A stretch of 64,000 nt of DNA. It comes from Staphylococcus cornubiensis. Its GTDB lineage: Bacteria > Bacillota > Bacilli > Staphylococcales > Staphylococcaceae. Below the pieces are notes generated by a model, which was not told the DNA's origin, ran no database searches, and was given only the letters and a program-made list of their open reading frames with translations. The translations under genes and the position numbers were made by a program. This document shows, piece by piece, positions 39,419 through 49,871 of the stretch. The stretch lies in assembly GCF_900183575.1 (NCBI RefSeq), contig NZ_FXUZ01000001.1:186001-250000 (forward strand), given 5' to 3'. Numbering within the stretch: the stretch's first letter is position 1; the number at the start of each line of letters is the position of its first letter.

Positions 39419-40558
39419 ATGGTCAAACTTTCTATAGTTAAAAAAATCGTTATATTTCGTCTTTTGAATTCGTTTACACTTGCCCATGCACTATTATTTT
39501 TAGTCTATTTAAAAGATATTAATATTGATGTATTTCATATCGGACTTTTATTTTCAATCACATATACCACTAACTTAATAACAGAAGTCCCGTTTGGATA
39601 TTTCGCTGATACAACGTCAAAAAAATTAAGCTATTACATTGGTTCAAGTTTTATTATTTTGTCATTAATGTGCTTCATAATGTATAAAGATTTTTATATG
39701 ATTGTCGTAGGTTCGATATTATACGGTATTGGTATGTCTGGGAAATCCGGTTCGGCTGAGGCTGTGCTTATTAATCGTCTCAATCAAGCGCATCAAAAAA
39801 TTTATTTTGAGATAGGTAATAAAATCAATTTATACACAAATGCATTCTTAGCTATATTTATGGGCTATTTATATAAAGTGAATATGATATTACCATTTTA
39901 TATCTCTTTAATAGCGGAAGTATTGTTGCTTATATTTGTGATATTTATGAAAGAAGTAAAAGCAACAGAAAGTAAGAGAGTAATAAAAAAATCAATTTTT
40001 AATGATACTCGGCTTTCGATAGTGAAAAATTATGATATTTACGTGTTTTTAGGGTTGATGTACCTAGTTATACCGCAATTATCCGTCTATTTACCTGCAT
40101 ATTTAAAAGACTATATTGCCGTTGAATATATTGGAATAATCGTGTTTTTGTTTAATGTCATCCCAATTATTGGCGCTAAAATATATGATAAAACGCTTTC
40201 AAATATAGAAAATAAACATTTGCTTTATATGACGCTCATCTATTTTACAGGGCTATTATTTATGATGAGTCTATCGAATTTTTATATCTTTTTACTTCTA
40301 TACGGCTTATCGAGATTTGCGAATCGATGGCTCTTTATGGTGATTTCAAAAATGATTAATCATATTTCAACTGATGAAAATAGAGCGACTATGCTTTCTA
40401 TAAAAAGTACTGTGATGAGTTTAATGTTCATTTTTTCGGATCCTTTATTCGGGTATATCATTTCACATTTTAGTATACAGTTCAGTTACTTGATTTCCGG
40501 ATTCATTATTCTTTCTGGAATTATTTTTATTACGTTTACAAGAAGGAAGTGGATGTGA
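39419..40558 (+). CDS. Major facilitator superfamily transporter (substrate unknown)
   Basis: A 379-residue protein with about twelve membrane helices. The loop 2-3 region reads TEVPFGYFADTTSKK, an MFS motif A-like signature (G-x-x-x-D at FGYFAD). An intermediate loop near 185-200 is basic. Many AUA, AAU and UUU codons give it a more AT-rich look than its neighbours. It stands as a single gene between its own promoter and a noncoding stretch, separating apt from rel, which are neighbours in S. aureus. Acquisition by transfer is therefore plausible. Drug efflux is one possibility, but the substrate cannot be told. ATG 39419 follows AAAGGGGATGA. Confidence 0.85.
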   Translation: MVKLSIVKKIVIFRLLNSFTLAHALLFLVYLKDINIDVFHIGLLFSITYTTNLITEVPFGYFADTTSKKLSYYIGSSFIILSLMCFIMYKDFYMIVVGSILYGIGMSGKSGSAEAVLINRLNQAHQKIYFEIGNKINLYTNAFLAIFMGYLYKVNMILPFYISLIAEVLLLIFVIFMKEVKATESKRVIKKSIFNDTRLSIVKNYDIYVFLGLMYLVIPQLSVYLPAYLKDYIAVEYIGIIVFLFNVIPIIGAKIYDKTLSNIENKHLLYMTLIYFTGLLFMMSLSNFYIFLLLYGLSRFANRWLFMVISKMINHISTDENRATMLSIKSTVMSLMFIFSDPLFGYIISHFSIQFSYLISGFIILSGIIFITFTRRKWM

Positions 40559-41124
40559 TATTGCTTCAAGCTAAATTTGTAATCATGGATAATAAGTTAT
40601 TTTTAGTTATGCATAGTTTCATCAACCATCTACTGTAACACAATCCAATATAAAGTTAATAGAAAACTCCGGGACATTTTCGTCATTGATGATTGAAGTC
40701 TCCGGAGTTTATCGTTTACTAAGGTGTTGTGATAGCAAACTCAGACAGATGTTTTGATTAAACGTTTCTTAGAGTGATGTGAATGAACTACAATTTTTCT
40801 ATAGCTACTGTATTGTTTATATCATCACAATGGATTAAAAAAGAAGGGATTAAGTAGAGAAGTATATTTCAATCATACAGGGTCGATTGGGAAAAATATG
40901 ATGTCGAACTTTTATAGTTATTTTGATATCAATAGTTCGCTCAGTTTTGGCATTAAACGATATTTTTATGCTACAAATAATACATTTTGATGACTTTTCA
41001 TTTAAAATGTGAAGATTATTTTATAAATTACGGACTTTCTCTTAATTATGCGTGCTGATACGGTTCAATTATTTGAACTCATGTAGTATGATAGAATTAT
41101 TATTTATAACGTGGGGGTGACCAT
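40559..41124 (+). other. Noncoding stretch between the MFS gene and rel
   Basis: About 565 bases with no convincing gene. It holds an inverted repeat AAACTCCGG (40664-40672) / CCGGAGTTT (40702-40710) that may terminate the MFS transcript without a good T tract. A 30-codon open frame at 40898-40990 has no ribosome binding site. A possible rel -10 box TATGAT is at 41087-41092. The stretch looks like leftover DNA of the insertion. Confidence 0.55.
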
Positions 41125-43314
41125 ATGAATAACGAATATCCATATAGTGTTGATGAAGTACTACATAAAGCGAAAACGTACTTAGATAAAGAGCAATATG
41201 AATATGTTCTTAAAAGTTATCATATCGCTTATAAAGCACATGAAGGACAATTTCGTAAAAACGGTTTACCATATATTATGCACCCCATCCAAGTCGCAGG
41301 TATCCTAACAGAAATGCATCTTGATGGGCCTACGATTGTTGCTGGGTTTTTACATGATGTCATTGAGGATACACCTTACACATTTGATGATGTCGCAGAA
41401 ATGTTTAACGTGGAAATTGCAACAATTGTAGATGGTGTAACCAAATTGAAAAAGGTCAAATATCGTTCTAAAGAGGAACAACAAGCCGAAAATCATCGGA
41501 AGTTATTTATTGCCATCGCTAAAGACGTCCGTGTCATTTTAGTGAAATTGGCAGACCGTTTACATAATATGCGAACATTGCGTGCGATGCCTCGTGAAAA
41601 GCAAATTCGCATTTCTAAAGAAACATTAGAAATTTATGCACCGTTAGCACATCGTTTAGGGATTAATACGATTAAATGGGAGCTTGAAGACATTGCTTTA
41701 AGGTATATCGACAATGTGCAATATTTCAGAATCGTTAATCTGATGAAGAAAAAGCGAAGTGAACGCGAGGCATATATTGATAATGCAATTGAAAATATTC
41801 GTAAAGAAATGGACATTATGGATATTGAAGGCGAAATCAATGGTCGCCCGAAACATATTTACAGTATTTACCGTAAAATGATGAAACAAAAAAAGCAATT
41901 CGATCAAATTTTTGATTTGCTTGCTGTAAGGGTTATTGTTCATTCGATTAAAGATTGTTATGCTGTTTTAGGTTTGGTTCATACTTTATGGAAACCGATG
42001 CCAGGCCGTTTTAAAGATTATATCGCGATGCCTAAACAAAACATGTATCAATCATTACATACGACAGTGGTTGGTCCAAATGGCGATCCCCTTGAAATTC
42101 AAATTCGTACTTTTGAGATGCACGAAATTGCTGAACATGGTGTAGCTGCACACTGGGCATACAAAGAAGGCAAACAAGTTGATAAAGATAATGAAAACTA
42201 TAATAAAAAGTTGAACTGGCTTAAAGATATTGCAGAAACGGATCACACGTCTTCAGATGCACAAGAATTTATCGAGTCGATGAAGTTCGATTTACAAAGT
42301 GATAAAGTGTATGCATTTACGCCGGCGAGTGACGTGATTGAGTTGCCGTATGGCGCAGTGCCGATTGATTTTGCATATGCCATTCACAGTGAAGTGGGCA
42401 ATAAAATGATTGGTGCAAAAGTAAATGGCAAAATTATACCAATTGATTATGTATTGCAAACAGGTGATATTGTCGAAATTCGTACGAGTAAACATTCATA
42501 CGGTCCAAGTCGTGATTGGTTGAAAATTGTCCGTTCTTCTAGTGCAAAAAGCAAAATTAAAAGCTTCTTCAAAAAGCAAGACCGCTCGTCTAATATTGAA
42601 AAAGGTAAGTTTATGGTCGAAGCAGAATTGAAAGAACAAGGCTTTAGACCAGAAGAATTATTAACTGAAAAAAATATTAAAATTGTGAATGACAAATACA
42701 ATTTTACGAATGAAGATGATTTATACGCTGCAGTTGGTTTCGGTGGTGTGACTGCGCTTCAAATTGTCAATAAGTTGTCAGAACGTCAACGTATCGAGCA
42801 TAAACAAAAAGCATTAAATCAAGCACAAGAAGTGACAAAAGCAGCACCTATTAAAGACTTTATTACGACAGACTCAGGTGTATACGTAGAAGGTCTCGAC
42901 AATGTACTGATCAAATTGTCTAAATGTTGCAATCCTATTCCTGGTGATCGTATCGTCGGCTACATCACGAAAGGACATGGGATCAAAGTTCATCGTACAG
43001 ATTGCCCGAACATTAAAAACGAAAACGAACGTTTAATTGATGTTGAATGGGTGAAATCTAAAGATGCTTCTCAAAAATATCAAGTGGATTTAGAAGTGAC
43101 TGCCTATGATAGAAATGGTTTACTGAATGAGGTACTCCAAGCTGTCAACAGTACTTCGAGTCAGTTGATTAAGGTAGCGGGTAAATCTGATGTGGATAGA
43201 AATGCTGTCATTAATTTAAGCATTATGGTAAAAAATGTACATGAAGTTTATAAAGTTGCAGATAAAATTAAACAACTCGGGGATATTTATACAGTGACAC
43301 GAGTTTGGAATTAG
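41125..43314 (+). CDS. rel: Bifunctional (p)ppGpp synthetase/hydrolase Rel
   Basis: Master enzyme of the stringent response, 729 residues. The N-terminal HD hydrolase domain has H53, H77-D78 and E81-D82 (HDVIEDT), all intact. The synthetase domain starts near residue 240 ([13 protein letters not shown]) and includes [22 protein letters not shown] ([17 protein letters not shown]), zinc-finger-like ([12 protein letters not shown]) and ACT ([17 protein letters not shown]) domains complete the ribosome-sensing C-terminal half. The start ATG follows GTGGGGGTGA. The next genes dtd and lytH follow with minimal gaps and likely share the transcript. Confidence 0.98.
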   Translation: MNNEYPYSVDEVLHKAKTYLDKEQYEYVLKSYHIAYKAHEGQFRKNGLPYIMHPIQVAGILTEMHLDGPTIVAGFLHDVIEDTPYTFDDVAEMFNVEIATIVDGVTKLKKVKYRSKEEQQAENHRKLFIAIAKDVRVILVKLADRLHNMRTLRAMPREKQIRISKETLEIYAPLAHRLGINTIKWELEDIALRYIDNVQYFRIVNLMKKKRSEREAYIDNAIENIRKEMDIMDIEGEINGRPKHIYSIYRKMMKQKKQFDQIFDLLAVRVIVHSIKDCYAVLGLVHTLWKPMPGRFKDYIAMPKQNMYQSLHTTVVGPNGDPLEIQIRTFEMHEIAEHGVAAHWAYKEGKQVDKDNENYNKKLNWLKDIAETDHTSSDAQEFIESMKFDLQSDKVYAFTPASDVIELPYGAVPIDFAYAIHSEVGNKMIGAKVNGKIIPIDYVLQTGDIVEIRTSKHSYGPSRDWLKIVRSSSAKSKIKSFFKKQDRSSNIEKGKFMVEAELKEQGFRPEELLTEKNIKIVNDKYNFTNEDDLYAAVGFGGVTALQIVNKLSERQRIEHKQKALNQAQEVTKAAPIKDFITTDSGVYVEGLDNVLIKLSKCCNPIPGDRIVGYITKGHGIKVHRTDCPNIKNENERLIDVEWVKSKDASQKYQVDLEVTAYDRNGLLNEVLQAVNSTSSQLIKVAGKSDVDRNAVINLSIMVKNVHEVYKVADKIKQLGDIYTVTRVWN

Positions 43315-43326
43315 GAGTGCATAATT

Positions 43327-43779
43327 ATGAAAATCGTTGTACAAAGAGTTCGTGCGGCAAGTGTTAAAAATCATCAAATAGAGCGTACCATCCAGCAAGG
43401 TTTTTGTCTCCTTGTTGGTATTGGTGAAGGTGATACTGAGGCAGATGCGCAAGTTTTAGCGAAAAAGATTGCGAACTCACGTATTTTTGAAGATGAAAAT
43501 GAAAAACTAAATTTAAATATTCAACAAATCAACGGTGAGATTTTATCCATTTCTCAATTTACTTTATATGCGGATGTGAGAAAAGGAAATCGCCCAGGCT
43601 TTACGCAAGCGATGGCCCCTGATCAAGCGCAAGAGCTTTACGAATATTTTAATGATCAGTTACGTGCATTCCAAATTCCGGTTGAAACAGGAGAATTTGG
43701 AACAGATATGCTTGTAAATATTCAAAATGATGGTCCAGTGACTATTATTTTTGAGAGTGTAGATGGAAAAATCGTATGA
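43327..43779 (+). CDS. dtd: D-aminoacyl-tRNA deacylase
   Basis: Removes mischarged D-amino acids from tRNA, 150 residues. Signature segments are [13 protein letters not shown] at the start, [17 protein letters not shown] (about 78-94) and the C-terminal [11 protein letters not shown] with the cross-subunit GP motif. It lies 12 bases after rel and overlaps the start of lytH by four bases (ATGA), so lytH is coupled to it. Confidence 0.97.
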   Translation: MKIVVQRVRAASVKNHQIERTIQQGFCLLVGIGEGDTEADAQVLAKKIANSRIFEDENEKLNLNIQQINGEILSISQFTLYADVRKGNRPGFTQAMAPDQAQELYEYFNDQLRAFQIPVETGEFGTDMLVNIQNDGPVTIIFESVDGKIV

Positions 43780-44651
43780 AAAAGGTCGATCAATGGTTAA
43801 AACAAAAACGAATCCATCCGCAACGATTTTATGGAGCGTGCTTAACTATTGCATTAATTGGTATCATTGTCGTTTCTTATTTTGTATTACGACATAGCGA
43901 TTCAGACCATATCAATTTAATAGAAGATGCAGAAATTCGTACAGGTCCTAATGCAGCTTATCCTGTACTATATCAAGTACATCAAGGTGATGAGTTTGAT
44001 CAAATTGGAAAACAAGGCAAATGGATTCAAGTGCGTTCGGCTAATGGCAAACAAAAGGGATGGATTGCAGGATGGCATACAAACCTTGACATTCCTGCAG
44101 ATGAAAATCCTCGAGCAAATCCTTTGAAAAATAAGACGATCGTTCTTGATCCGGGTCATGGTGGTGGCGATCAAGGGGCTTCAAGCAAACAAGGTCCTCA
44201 AACTTTGGAGAAAGATATTACTTTAAAAACCAGTTTAGAATTAAAATCATTGCTTGAAAAAGAAGGCGCTAAAGTGAAAATGACGCGTTCAACTGATGAA
44301 TATGTGAAGCTGAAAGACCGTAATTTAAAAGGAGATGTCTTTTTAAGTATTCATAATGATGCTTTAGAAGTACCGAATGCGAATGGTGCGACGGTATACT
44401 GGTTTCATGAACAACAAGAAGGGTTGGCACAAGCGTTAAATGCAACGATACAAAAGAAAGCAATGCTATCCAACAGAGGCACTAGACAAGAAAATTATCA
44501 AGTATTGAGACAGACAGAAATGCCTGCTGTATTACTGGAATTGGGTTATATTAGTAATCCTACTGACACAGTGATGATGAGAGATGAAAATCATCGCAAA
44601 ATCGTTGAACAAGCAATTGTTGACGGGTTAAAAAGTTATTTTTTAAGTTAA
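43776..44651 (+). CDS. lytH: Membrane-bound N-acetylmuramoyl-L-alanine amidase LytH
   Basis: A 291-residue wall hydrolase. The N-terminus is cytoplasmic and basic, followed by one membrane helix (about 22-39), an SH3b domain ([21 protein letters not shown]...GWIAGW) and an Amidase_3 catalytic domain. Zinc ligands are in LDPGHGG, the glutamate of LEKDITLK and the histidine of SIHND; the catalytic glutamate is in LLELGYISN. In S. aureus LytH works with ActH to remove stem peptides from nascent glycan and so limit growth sites. Position after dtd matches S. aureus. Confidence 0.93.
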   Translation: MKKVDQWLKQKRIHPQRFYGACLTIALIGIIVVSYFVLRHSDSDHINLIEDAEIRTGPNAAYPVLYQVHQGDEFDQIGKQGKWIQVRSANGKQKGWIAGWHTNLDIPADENPRANPLKNKTIVLDPGHGGGDQGASSKQGPQTLEKDITLKTSLELKSLLEKEGAKVKMTRSTDEYVKLKDRNLKGDVFLSIHNDALEVPNANGATVYWFHEQQEGLAQALNATIQKKAMLSNRGTRQENYQVLRQTEMPAVLLELGYISNPTDTVMMRDENHRKIVEQAIVDGLKSYFLS

Positions 44652-44655
44652 TGGC

Positions 44656-44684
44656 TTGAAACTGAATGAAAAAACAGTTATGAT
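44656..44684 (+). promoter_or_regulatory. Promoter of the hisS-aspS T-box transcript
   Basis: TTGAAA (44656-44661), 17-base spacer, TATGAT (44679-44684), directly after the lytH stop. Confidence 0.65.
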
Positions 44685-44691
44685 TAACAGT

Positions 44692-44960
44692 GAATTTTAT
44701 ATTTATCACCGTTTGTATTCTTGAATGAACTGAGCATTAATCGATGTATGAAGAGAGTCTATCCACCGGCTGAAAGATAGACCTTCGCGCTTAGTGAAAT
44801 GAACACAAGGAAAGGTACTTTATGAAAGTAAAGTCGTGTTGCTCGCGTTAAGAGCCTAGAGTGAAGAACAGTCTATATGAGATTGTTCTTAATTAGGGTG
44901 GCAACACGGCAAAATAAAGTACGTCCCTTGTATGTTTAATGCATACAGGGGGCTTTTTTT
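44692..44960 (+). promoter_or_regulatory. T-box leader of hisS-aspS
   Basis: The T-box sequence is AGGGTGGCAACACGG (44895-44909), a variant with CAA-ACG in place of the usual TACCGCG. It is followed by a terminator hairpin at 44923-44960 (CCCTTGTATG/CATACAGGGG and seven T). Stem I contains the hairpin AGTCTATC/GATAGACT, and CAC (44804-44806, context GAACACAAGG), a histidine codon, is the likely specifier. His limitation would therefore also raise AspRS. Confidence 0.9.
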
Positions 44961-45011
44961 ATTCAAACAAATGGATGAGATTGAGAATAGAGATGAAAAG
45001 GAGCGATAAAG

Positions 45012-46283
45012 ATGATTCACATTCCACGTGGTACGCAAGATATTTTACCTGAAGAAACGTCGAAATGGCGTTATATTGAAGCGCGATTACACAAATTGAT
45101 GGAAGTTTATAATTATCAAGAAATAAGAACCCCGATTTTTGAAAGTACGGATTTATTTGCACGCGGTGTAGGTGACTCTACAGATGTTGTGCAAAAAGAG
45201 ATGTATACGTTTAAAGATAAGGGAGACCGTAGTATTACATTACGTCCAGAGGGGACAGCTGCGGTAGTTCGTAGTTATATCGAAAACAAAATGCAAGGTT
45301 TACCGAATCAACCTGTAAAGTTGTACTATAACGGCCCAATGTTTCGTTATGAAAGAAAACAAAAAGGGCGCTACCGTCAATTTAATCAATTCGGTGTAGA
45401 AGCGATTGGTGCAGAAAATCCTAGTATCGACGCAGAAGTGCTTGCAATGGTGATGCACATTTATCAATCTTTCGGTTTGAAAAAATTGAAATTAGTCATT
45501 AATAGTGTTGGGGATGCCGAGTCGCGTGTGGATTATCAAAATGCATTACGCGAACATTTTCAACCGGTGATTCATAACTACTGTAAAGACTGTCAACAAC
45601 GTATTAAAACGAATCCTATGCGTATTTTAGATTGTAAAGTGGATCGTCATCAACCTGAAATTCAAACAGCACCGTCAATTACTGACTTTTTAAATGACTA
45701 CTCAAAAGATTATTTCGAAGCGGTCAAATCACACTTAGATCGACTTGGCATTCCTTACGAAGTGGACCCTAAATTAGTAAGAGGACTGGATTACTACACA
45801 CATACTGCATTCGAATTAATGATGGACAACGAGGCATATGATGGTGCAATTACAACCTTATGCGGCGGTGGTCGATACAATGGCTTACTTGAACTATTAG
45901 ATGGACCGAGTGAAACAGGCATTGGTTTTGCATTGAGTATTGAAAGATTATTACTCGCGTTAGAAGAAGAAGGCATTGAATTCCCGCAAACGCAGCACAT
46001 TGACTTATTTGTCGCTACAATGGGTGAGAAAGCGGATGACTTTGCAGTGACATTACTGAATCAACTTCGACACAGCGGTATTTCAGTCGATAAAGATTAT
46101 TTGTCAAGAAAGTTAAAAGGTCAAATGAAACAAGCTGATCGTTTAAACGCGACATATACTATTGTCATTGGTGATCAAGAACTTGAAGCCGGTGAAGTAG
46201 CTGTAAAACATATGGCCACGGGTGAATCACAAACAATGAAATTTGAAGAAATAGAAAGATATATTCATGGAGGTAAAGAATAA
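45012..46283 (+). CDS. hisS: Histidyl-tRNA synthetase
   Basis: Class II synthetase of 423 residues. Motif 2 is [18 protein letters not shown], the histidine motifs are [14 protein letters not shown] (His A) and a [10 protein letters not shown] segment (His B), and motif 3 is [10 protein letters not shown]. The C-terminal anticodon-binding domain runs from about residue 330. The start ATG follows AAGGAGCG. The stop TAA overlaps the aspS ATG by one base, giving a coupled hisS-aspS pair under the T-box. Confidence 0.98.
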   Translation: MIHIPRGTQDILPEETSKWRYIEARLHKLMEVYNYQEIRTPIFESTDLFARGVGDSTDVVQKEMYTFKDKGDRSITLRPEGTAAVVRSYIENKMQGLPNQPVKLYYNGPMFRYERKQKGRYRQFNQFGVEAIGAENPSIDAEVLAMVMHIYQSFGLKKLKLVINSVGDAESRVDYQNALREHFQPVIHNYCKDCQQRIKTNPMRILDCKVDRHQPEIQTAPSITDFLNDYSKDYFEAVKSHLDRLGIPYEVDPKLVRGLDYYTHTAFELMMDNEAYDGAITTLCGGGRYNGLLELLDGPSETGIGFALSIERLLLALEEEGIEFPQTQHIDLFVATMGEKADDFAVTLLNQLRHSGISVDKDYLSRKLKGQMKQADRLNATYTIVIGDQELEAGEVAVKHMATGESQTMKFEEIERYIHGGKE

Positions 46284-48049
46284 TGGCAAAGAGAACGACT
46301 TACTGTGGTTTAGTGACAGAAGCATTATTAGGACAAGAAATTACACTTAAAGGATGGGTGCACAATCGCCGTGATTTAGGTGGATTAATCTTCGTTGACG
46401 TGAGAGATAGAGAAGGTTATGTACAAGTCGTTTTCAATCCTGATTTTTCAAAGGAAGCACTTGAAGTGGCAGAACGTATTCGCTCTGAATATGTCGTTGA
46501 AATTACAGGGACAGTGACAAAAAGAGATGAAGAGACGATTAACCCTAAAATTAAAACAGGACAAGTAGAAGTCCAAGCGAAATCCATTAACATTATCAAT
46601 CAATCTGAAACGCCTCCATTTTCAATTAACGAAGAAAACTTAAATGTAGATGAAAATATTCGTTTGAAATACCGTTATCTCGATTTACGTCGTGAAAAAC
46701 TAGCGCAAACATTTAAAATGCGTCATCAAATTACACGTTCAATCCGTCAATTTTTAGATGGAGATGGTTTCTATGATGTTGAAACACCAGTATTAACAAA
46801 ATCCACTCCAGAAGGTGCGCGTGACTATCTTGTGCCTTCTCGTGTACATGACGGTGAATTTTATGCGTTACCACAATCTCCACAGTTGTTTAAACAAATT
46901 TTAATGATTAGTGGATTTGATAAATATTACCAAATCGTAAAATGTTTCCGTGACGAGGACTTACGTGCAGATCGTCAACCTGAATTTACGCAAATCGATA
47001 TTGAGATGAGCTTTGTAGAGCAAGAGGATGTCATTCAATTAGGAGAAGCAATGGTTAAAAAAGTGCTTGCCGATGTAAAAGGTATTGAAATGACAGATGC
47101 ATTTCCACGCATGACATATGCTGAAGCGATGGCACGTTATGGTACAGATAAACCTGATACACGTTTTGGTATGGAATTATTAGACGTGTCTGAACTTGGT
47201 CAAATCATGGACTTCAAAGTATTCAAAGGTGCAGTTGAAAGTGGTGGACAAGTAAAAGCGCTTGTTGTTGAAGGTGCTGCATCAGATTATACACGTAAAG
47301 ACATTGATGGTTTAACTGAATTTGTTAACATCTATGGTGCAAAAGGTTTAGCTTGGGTCAAAGTTGTAGAAGACGGCTTGAATGGTCCAATTGCACGTTT
47401 CTTTGAAGAAGATCACGTCGCTCAATTACAAGCATTAACAGGTGCTAAACCGGGAGATCTCGTATTATTTGTTGCGGATTCAAAAGATGTCGTGGCACAA
47501 AGTTTAGGTGCATTACGTAACAAACTTGGAAAAGAACGTGGTCTAATCGATCCGGAACAATATAACTTCTTATGGGTAACAGATTGGCCGTTACTTGAAT
47601 ATGATGAAGAAGCGCGTCGCTACGTTGCAGCGCATCATCCATTCACATCACCAAAAGTGGCAGATATTGATTTATTAGAGACTGCGCCTGAAAAGGCACA
47701 AGCGCAAGCATACGACCTTGTATTAAATGGTTTCGAGTTAGGTGGCGGTTCAATTCGTATTCATGACGCAGCGCTTCAACAACGTATGTTTAAAGCATTA
47801 GGTTTCTCTGAAGAAGCAGCGCAAGAACAGTTCGGTTTCTTATTAGATGCGTTTAAATATGGTGCACCACCGCATGGCGGTATCGCTTTAGGTTTAGACC
47901 GCTTTGTCATGATTTTAAGTGGCCGTACAAACTTACGTGATACAATTGCCTTCCCTAAAACTGCATCTGCAACAGATTTAATGACAGATGCACCAGGTCC
48001 TGTATCTGAAAGACAACTGGACGAATTATCATTGCGAATTAAACATTAA
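46283..48049 (+). CDS. aspS: Aspartyl-tRNA synthetase
   Basis: Class II synthetase of bacterial type, 588 residues. An N-terminal OB-fold anticodon domain ([24 protein letters not shown]), motif 2 ([20 protein letters not shown]), the large GAD insertion domain (about 280-420) and motif 3 ([12 protein letters not shown]) are present. Whether it is discriminating or also charges tRNA-Asn is not visible here. It is followed by the 6S RNA gene, as in B. subtilis. Confidence 0.98.
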   Translation: MAKRTTYCGLVTEALLGQEITLKGWVHNRRDLGGLIFVDVRDREGYVQVVFNPDFSKEALEVAERIRSEYVVEITGTVTKRDEETINPKIKTGQVEVQAKSINIINQSETPPFSINEENLNVDENIRLKYRYLDLRREKLAQTFKMRHQITRSIRQFLDGDGFYDVETPVLTKSTPEGARDYLVPSRVHDGEFYALPQSPQLFKQILMISGFDKYYQIVKCFRDEDLRADRQPEFTQIDIEMSFVEQEDVIQLGEAMVKKVLADVKGIEMTDAFPRMTYAEAMARYGTDKPDTRFGMELLDVSELGQIMDFKVFKGAVESGGQVKALVVEGAASDYTRKDIDGLTEFVNIYGAKGLAWVKVVEDGLNGPIARFFEEDHVAQLQALTGAKPGDLVLFVADSKDVVAQSLGALRNKLGKERGLIDPEQYNFLWVTDWPLLEYDEEARRYVAAHHPFTSPKVADIDLLETAPEKAQAQAYDLVLNGFELGGGSIRIHDAALQQRMFKALGFSEEAAQEQFGFLLDAFKYGAPPHGGIALGLDRFVMILSGRTNLRDTIAFPKTASATDLMTDAPGPVSERQLDELSLRIKH

Positions 48050-48078
48050 TATGAATACGCAGTGCGCAAACTTTTTTC

Positions 48079-48106
48079 TTGAATAATCATTAAATTGTGA
48101 TATGAT
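48079..48106 (+). promoter_or_regulatory. Promoter of 6S RNA
   Basis: TTGAAT (48079-48084), 16-base spacer, TATGAT (48101-48106). The predicted start near 48113 coincides with the 5' end of the structured RNA. Confidence 0.65.
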
Positions 48107-48113
48107 TAATTCA

Positions 48114-48346
48114 TAAGATAGTCATCTGTAGTGTTCGTAAGTTCGCTTTATGTATTTTGACCTAACACTCTTTGATCAGGGAGCCCAATGGGTTTTCTTG
48201 CAGCGCACACGCCTCTATAGGAGGACTTGCAAAACAAGAAACAGGGCACCCACCTGTATATAGCAGGCCAAAATGATCAAGCACTTTTACAACTACGGCA
48301 TAACGGATCTATCGGTACGCAAGGCTTCGTGTCTTGCGTATTTTTT
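48114..48346 (+). ncRNA. ssrS: 6S RNA
   Basis: A noncoding transcript unit with its own promoter and terminator. The two halves fold back on each other: TTGATCA (48172-48178) pairs with TGATCAA (48274-48280) and more distal arms pair toward both ends. The central hairpin holds CCTC-TATA-GGAGG and TCTTGCA/TGCAA arms, giving the long rod with an open central bubble that mimics promoter DNA. 6S RNA binds sigma-A RNA polymerase in stationary phase. The location between aspS and tcdA (yrvM) is that of bsrA in B. subtilis, which strengthens the call. Confidence 0.82.
48316..48346 (+). terminator. Terminator of 6S RNA
   Basis: TACGCAAG (48316-48323) and CTTGCGTA (48333-48340) form a perfect 8-bp stem followed by TTTTTT. 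Confidence 0.88.
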
Positions 48347-48395
48347 ATGAGTTGATTTAAAATTGGGCATGAATTTGTAATTAAAGGAGTTAAAC

Positions 48396-49163
48396 ATGAA
48401 ACATCAATTTTCTCGTAACGAACTGGCTATCGGACAAGAAGGGCTCGACAAATTAAAACAAACAACAGTTGCTGTATTAGGTGTCGGTGGGGTAGGTTCT
48501 TTTGCTGCAGAAGCTTTAGCACGTACCAACATCGGACATATTATTTTAATAGATAAAGATGATGTAGATATTACAAATGTGAATCGTCAATTGCATGCAC
48601 TCACTACAACAATCGGTCAAAGCAAAGTGAGTTTGATGGAAGAACGTATTCGCCTCATTAACCCTGACTGTAAAGTGACACCATTACATATGTTTTACAC
48701 AGAAGAAACGTACGAACAACTTTTTGCGGATTATGATATCGATTATGTCATTGACGCGAGTGATACGATTGTTTATAAAGTTCACTTAATGGAACAATGT
48801 TTAGCGCGTGGTATTCAAATCATTTCGAGTATGGGGGCAGCGAATAAAACGGATCCGACACAATTTGAAATTGCGGATATTTCAAAAACACACACTGATC
48901 CTATGGCGCGTATTATTAGAAATAAATTAAAACAAAAAGGGATTAAAAAAGGGATTCCAGTTGTTTTTTCAAGTGAAAGTCCAATTGTGATTCGCGAAGA
49001 TGTGAAAGCTGTAGTAGGTGATACTCAAGGCAAAAACCGAAAAGCACAAATGCCGCCATCATCTAATGCTTATGTGCCAAGTGTTGTCGGTTTAATTTGT
49101 GCAAGTTACGTATGTAATAACATTTTGAAAGACATCACAGTCCAACGCATTAAAGATAAATAA
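48396..49163 (+). CDS. tcdA: tRNA threonylcarbamoyladenosine dehydratase TcdA (ThiF/E1-like)
   Basis: ATP-dependent enzyme that cyclises t6A37 of tRNA to ct6A. The 255 residues have the E1-like nucleotide site VLGVGGVGSFAAEALAR (about 28-44) and the conserved VNRQLHA segment. MGAANKTDPTQFEIADI and the later QGKNRKAQMPPSSNAYVPSV stretch are characteristic of the CsdL/TcdA group rather than ThiF or MoeB. No CxxC zinc pair is obvious, as in this group. It is monocistronic with ribosome binding site AAAGGAG, followed by a hairpin terminator. Confidence 0.92.
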   Translation: MKHQFSRNELAIGQEGLDKLKQTTVAVLGVGGVGSFAAEALARTNIGHIILIDKDDVDITNVNRQLHALTTTIGQSKVSLMEERIRLINPDCKVTPLHMFYTEETYEQLFADYDIDYVIDASDTIVYKVHLMEQCLARGIQIISSMGAANKTDPTQFEIADISKTHTDPMARIIRNKLKQKGIKKGIPVVFSSESPIVIREDVKAVVGDTQGKNRKAQMPPSSNAYVPSVVGLICASYVCNNILKDITVQRIKDK

Positions 49164-49298
49164 TGTTGAAATATAAAGGTGCGGCACTTTCAATTCAGTT
49201 CGATTCAAATGAACTATTCAAGGAATTTGAATTGAATCAATTGTATACGTATTTTTTATTTGGTTTATTCTTGTAAATGTGTAATTAAGCCAATAGTA

Positions 49299-49344
49299 GG
49301 AAAGGGGCTGGGAAAACTTAATTTTCTAGTCCCCTTCCTTTTTA
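49299..49344 (+). terminator. Terminator downstream of tcdA
   Basis: GGAAAGGGGCTGGGAAAA pairs with TTTTCTAGTCCCCTTCC (a few bulges and G-U pairs), followed by TTTTTA. Confidence 0.8.
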
Positions 49345-49355
49345 TGTACATATAT

Positions 49356-49835
49356 CGATTAATGATGATAAAACAGCTAAAAATGAGGATGAATGGGATG
49401 TAATCATTGGATGTTATGGGTTGTCTCCATTTCATCAACTTGCCCTAAGTGACTGCATTTGATGTAAGATTGCCCAGAAGGCTGAGACTCCCGAGGGATA
49501 AAGTTGAAAGCCAAATAACATCTTCTAATTTTAATAGTGGTTACTGTTTATCGCAGTAGCTGTCTGACTTCTCAATACACATGCCTTTGAGAAGTCTAGT
49601 CAGCCTTGCGGGGGCAGTACTACGAAATCTTTGTTACACATGAGATTTCTGTACTGCTCCCAAAATCCACTAACGCTTCAACAAATGTAACAGTTTAATC
49701 AAGCGTTAGTGAGTTGAAGGCCAGCCCCTAAGAAACGCGAAGCCATAAGGGCAATCAGAAGCTACAAATCACAGCGAGGGCAAGTTAAACAAAATACTGC
49801 ATCCACAGCATCAAAAATGATTATGTCCCATCCCC
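49356..49835 (+). repeat. Dispersed structured repeat, copy 2
   Basis: Partner of the 23646-24128 element, same orientation and almost the same length, here between the convergent ends of tcdA and rarA. Equivalent stems are: 49478-49485 with 49600-49607, 49542-49546 with 49554-49558, 49566-49575 with 49587-49596, GGGGGCAGTAC (ending 49620) with GTACTGCTCCC, and CACTAACGCTT (49668-49678) with AAGCGTTAGTG (49701-49711). The last arms differ from copy 1 (CAATTCGGTTT and AAGCCGAATTG) at five paired positions, yet pairing is kept. No coding frame is shared by the copies. It ends in GTCCCATCCC, as copy 1 does. Confidence 0.88.
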
Positions 49836-49871
49836 ATCTTAATCTTTAATAACCACTCATGTGTTTTTATG

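Noticed and set aside
40898..40990. 30-codon frame MMSNFYSYFD... before rel
   Set aside because: No ribosome binding site and no recognised family; kept only as a possible remnant in the findings.
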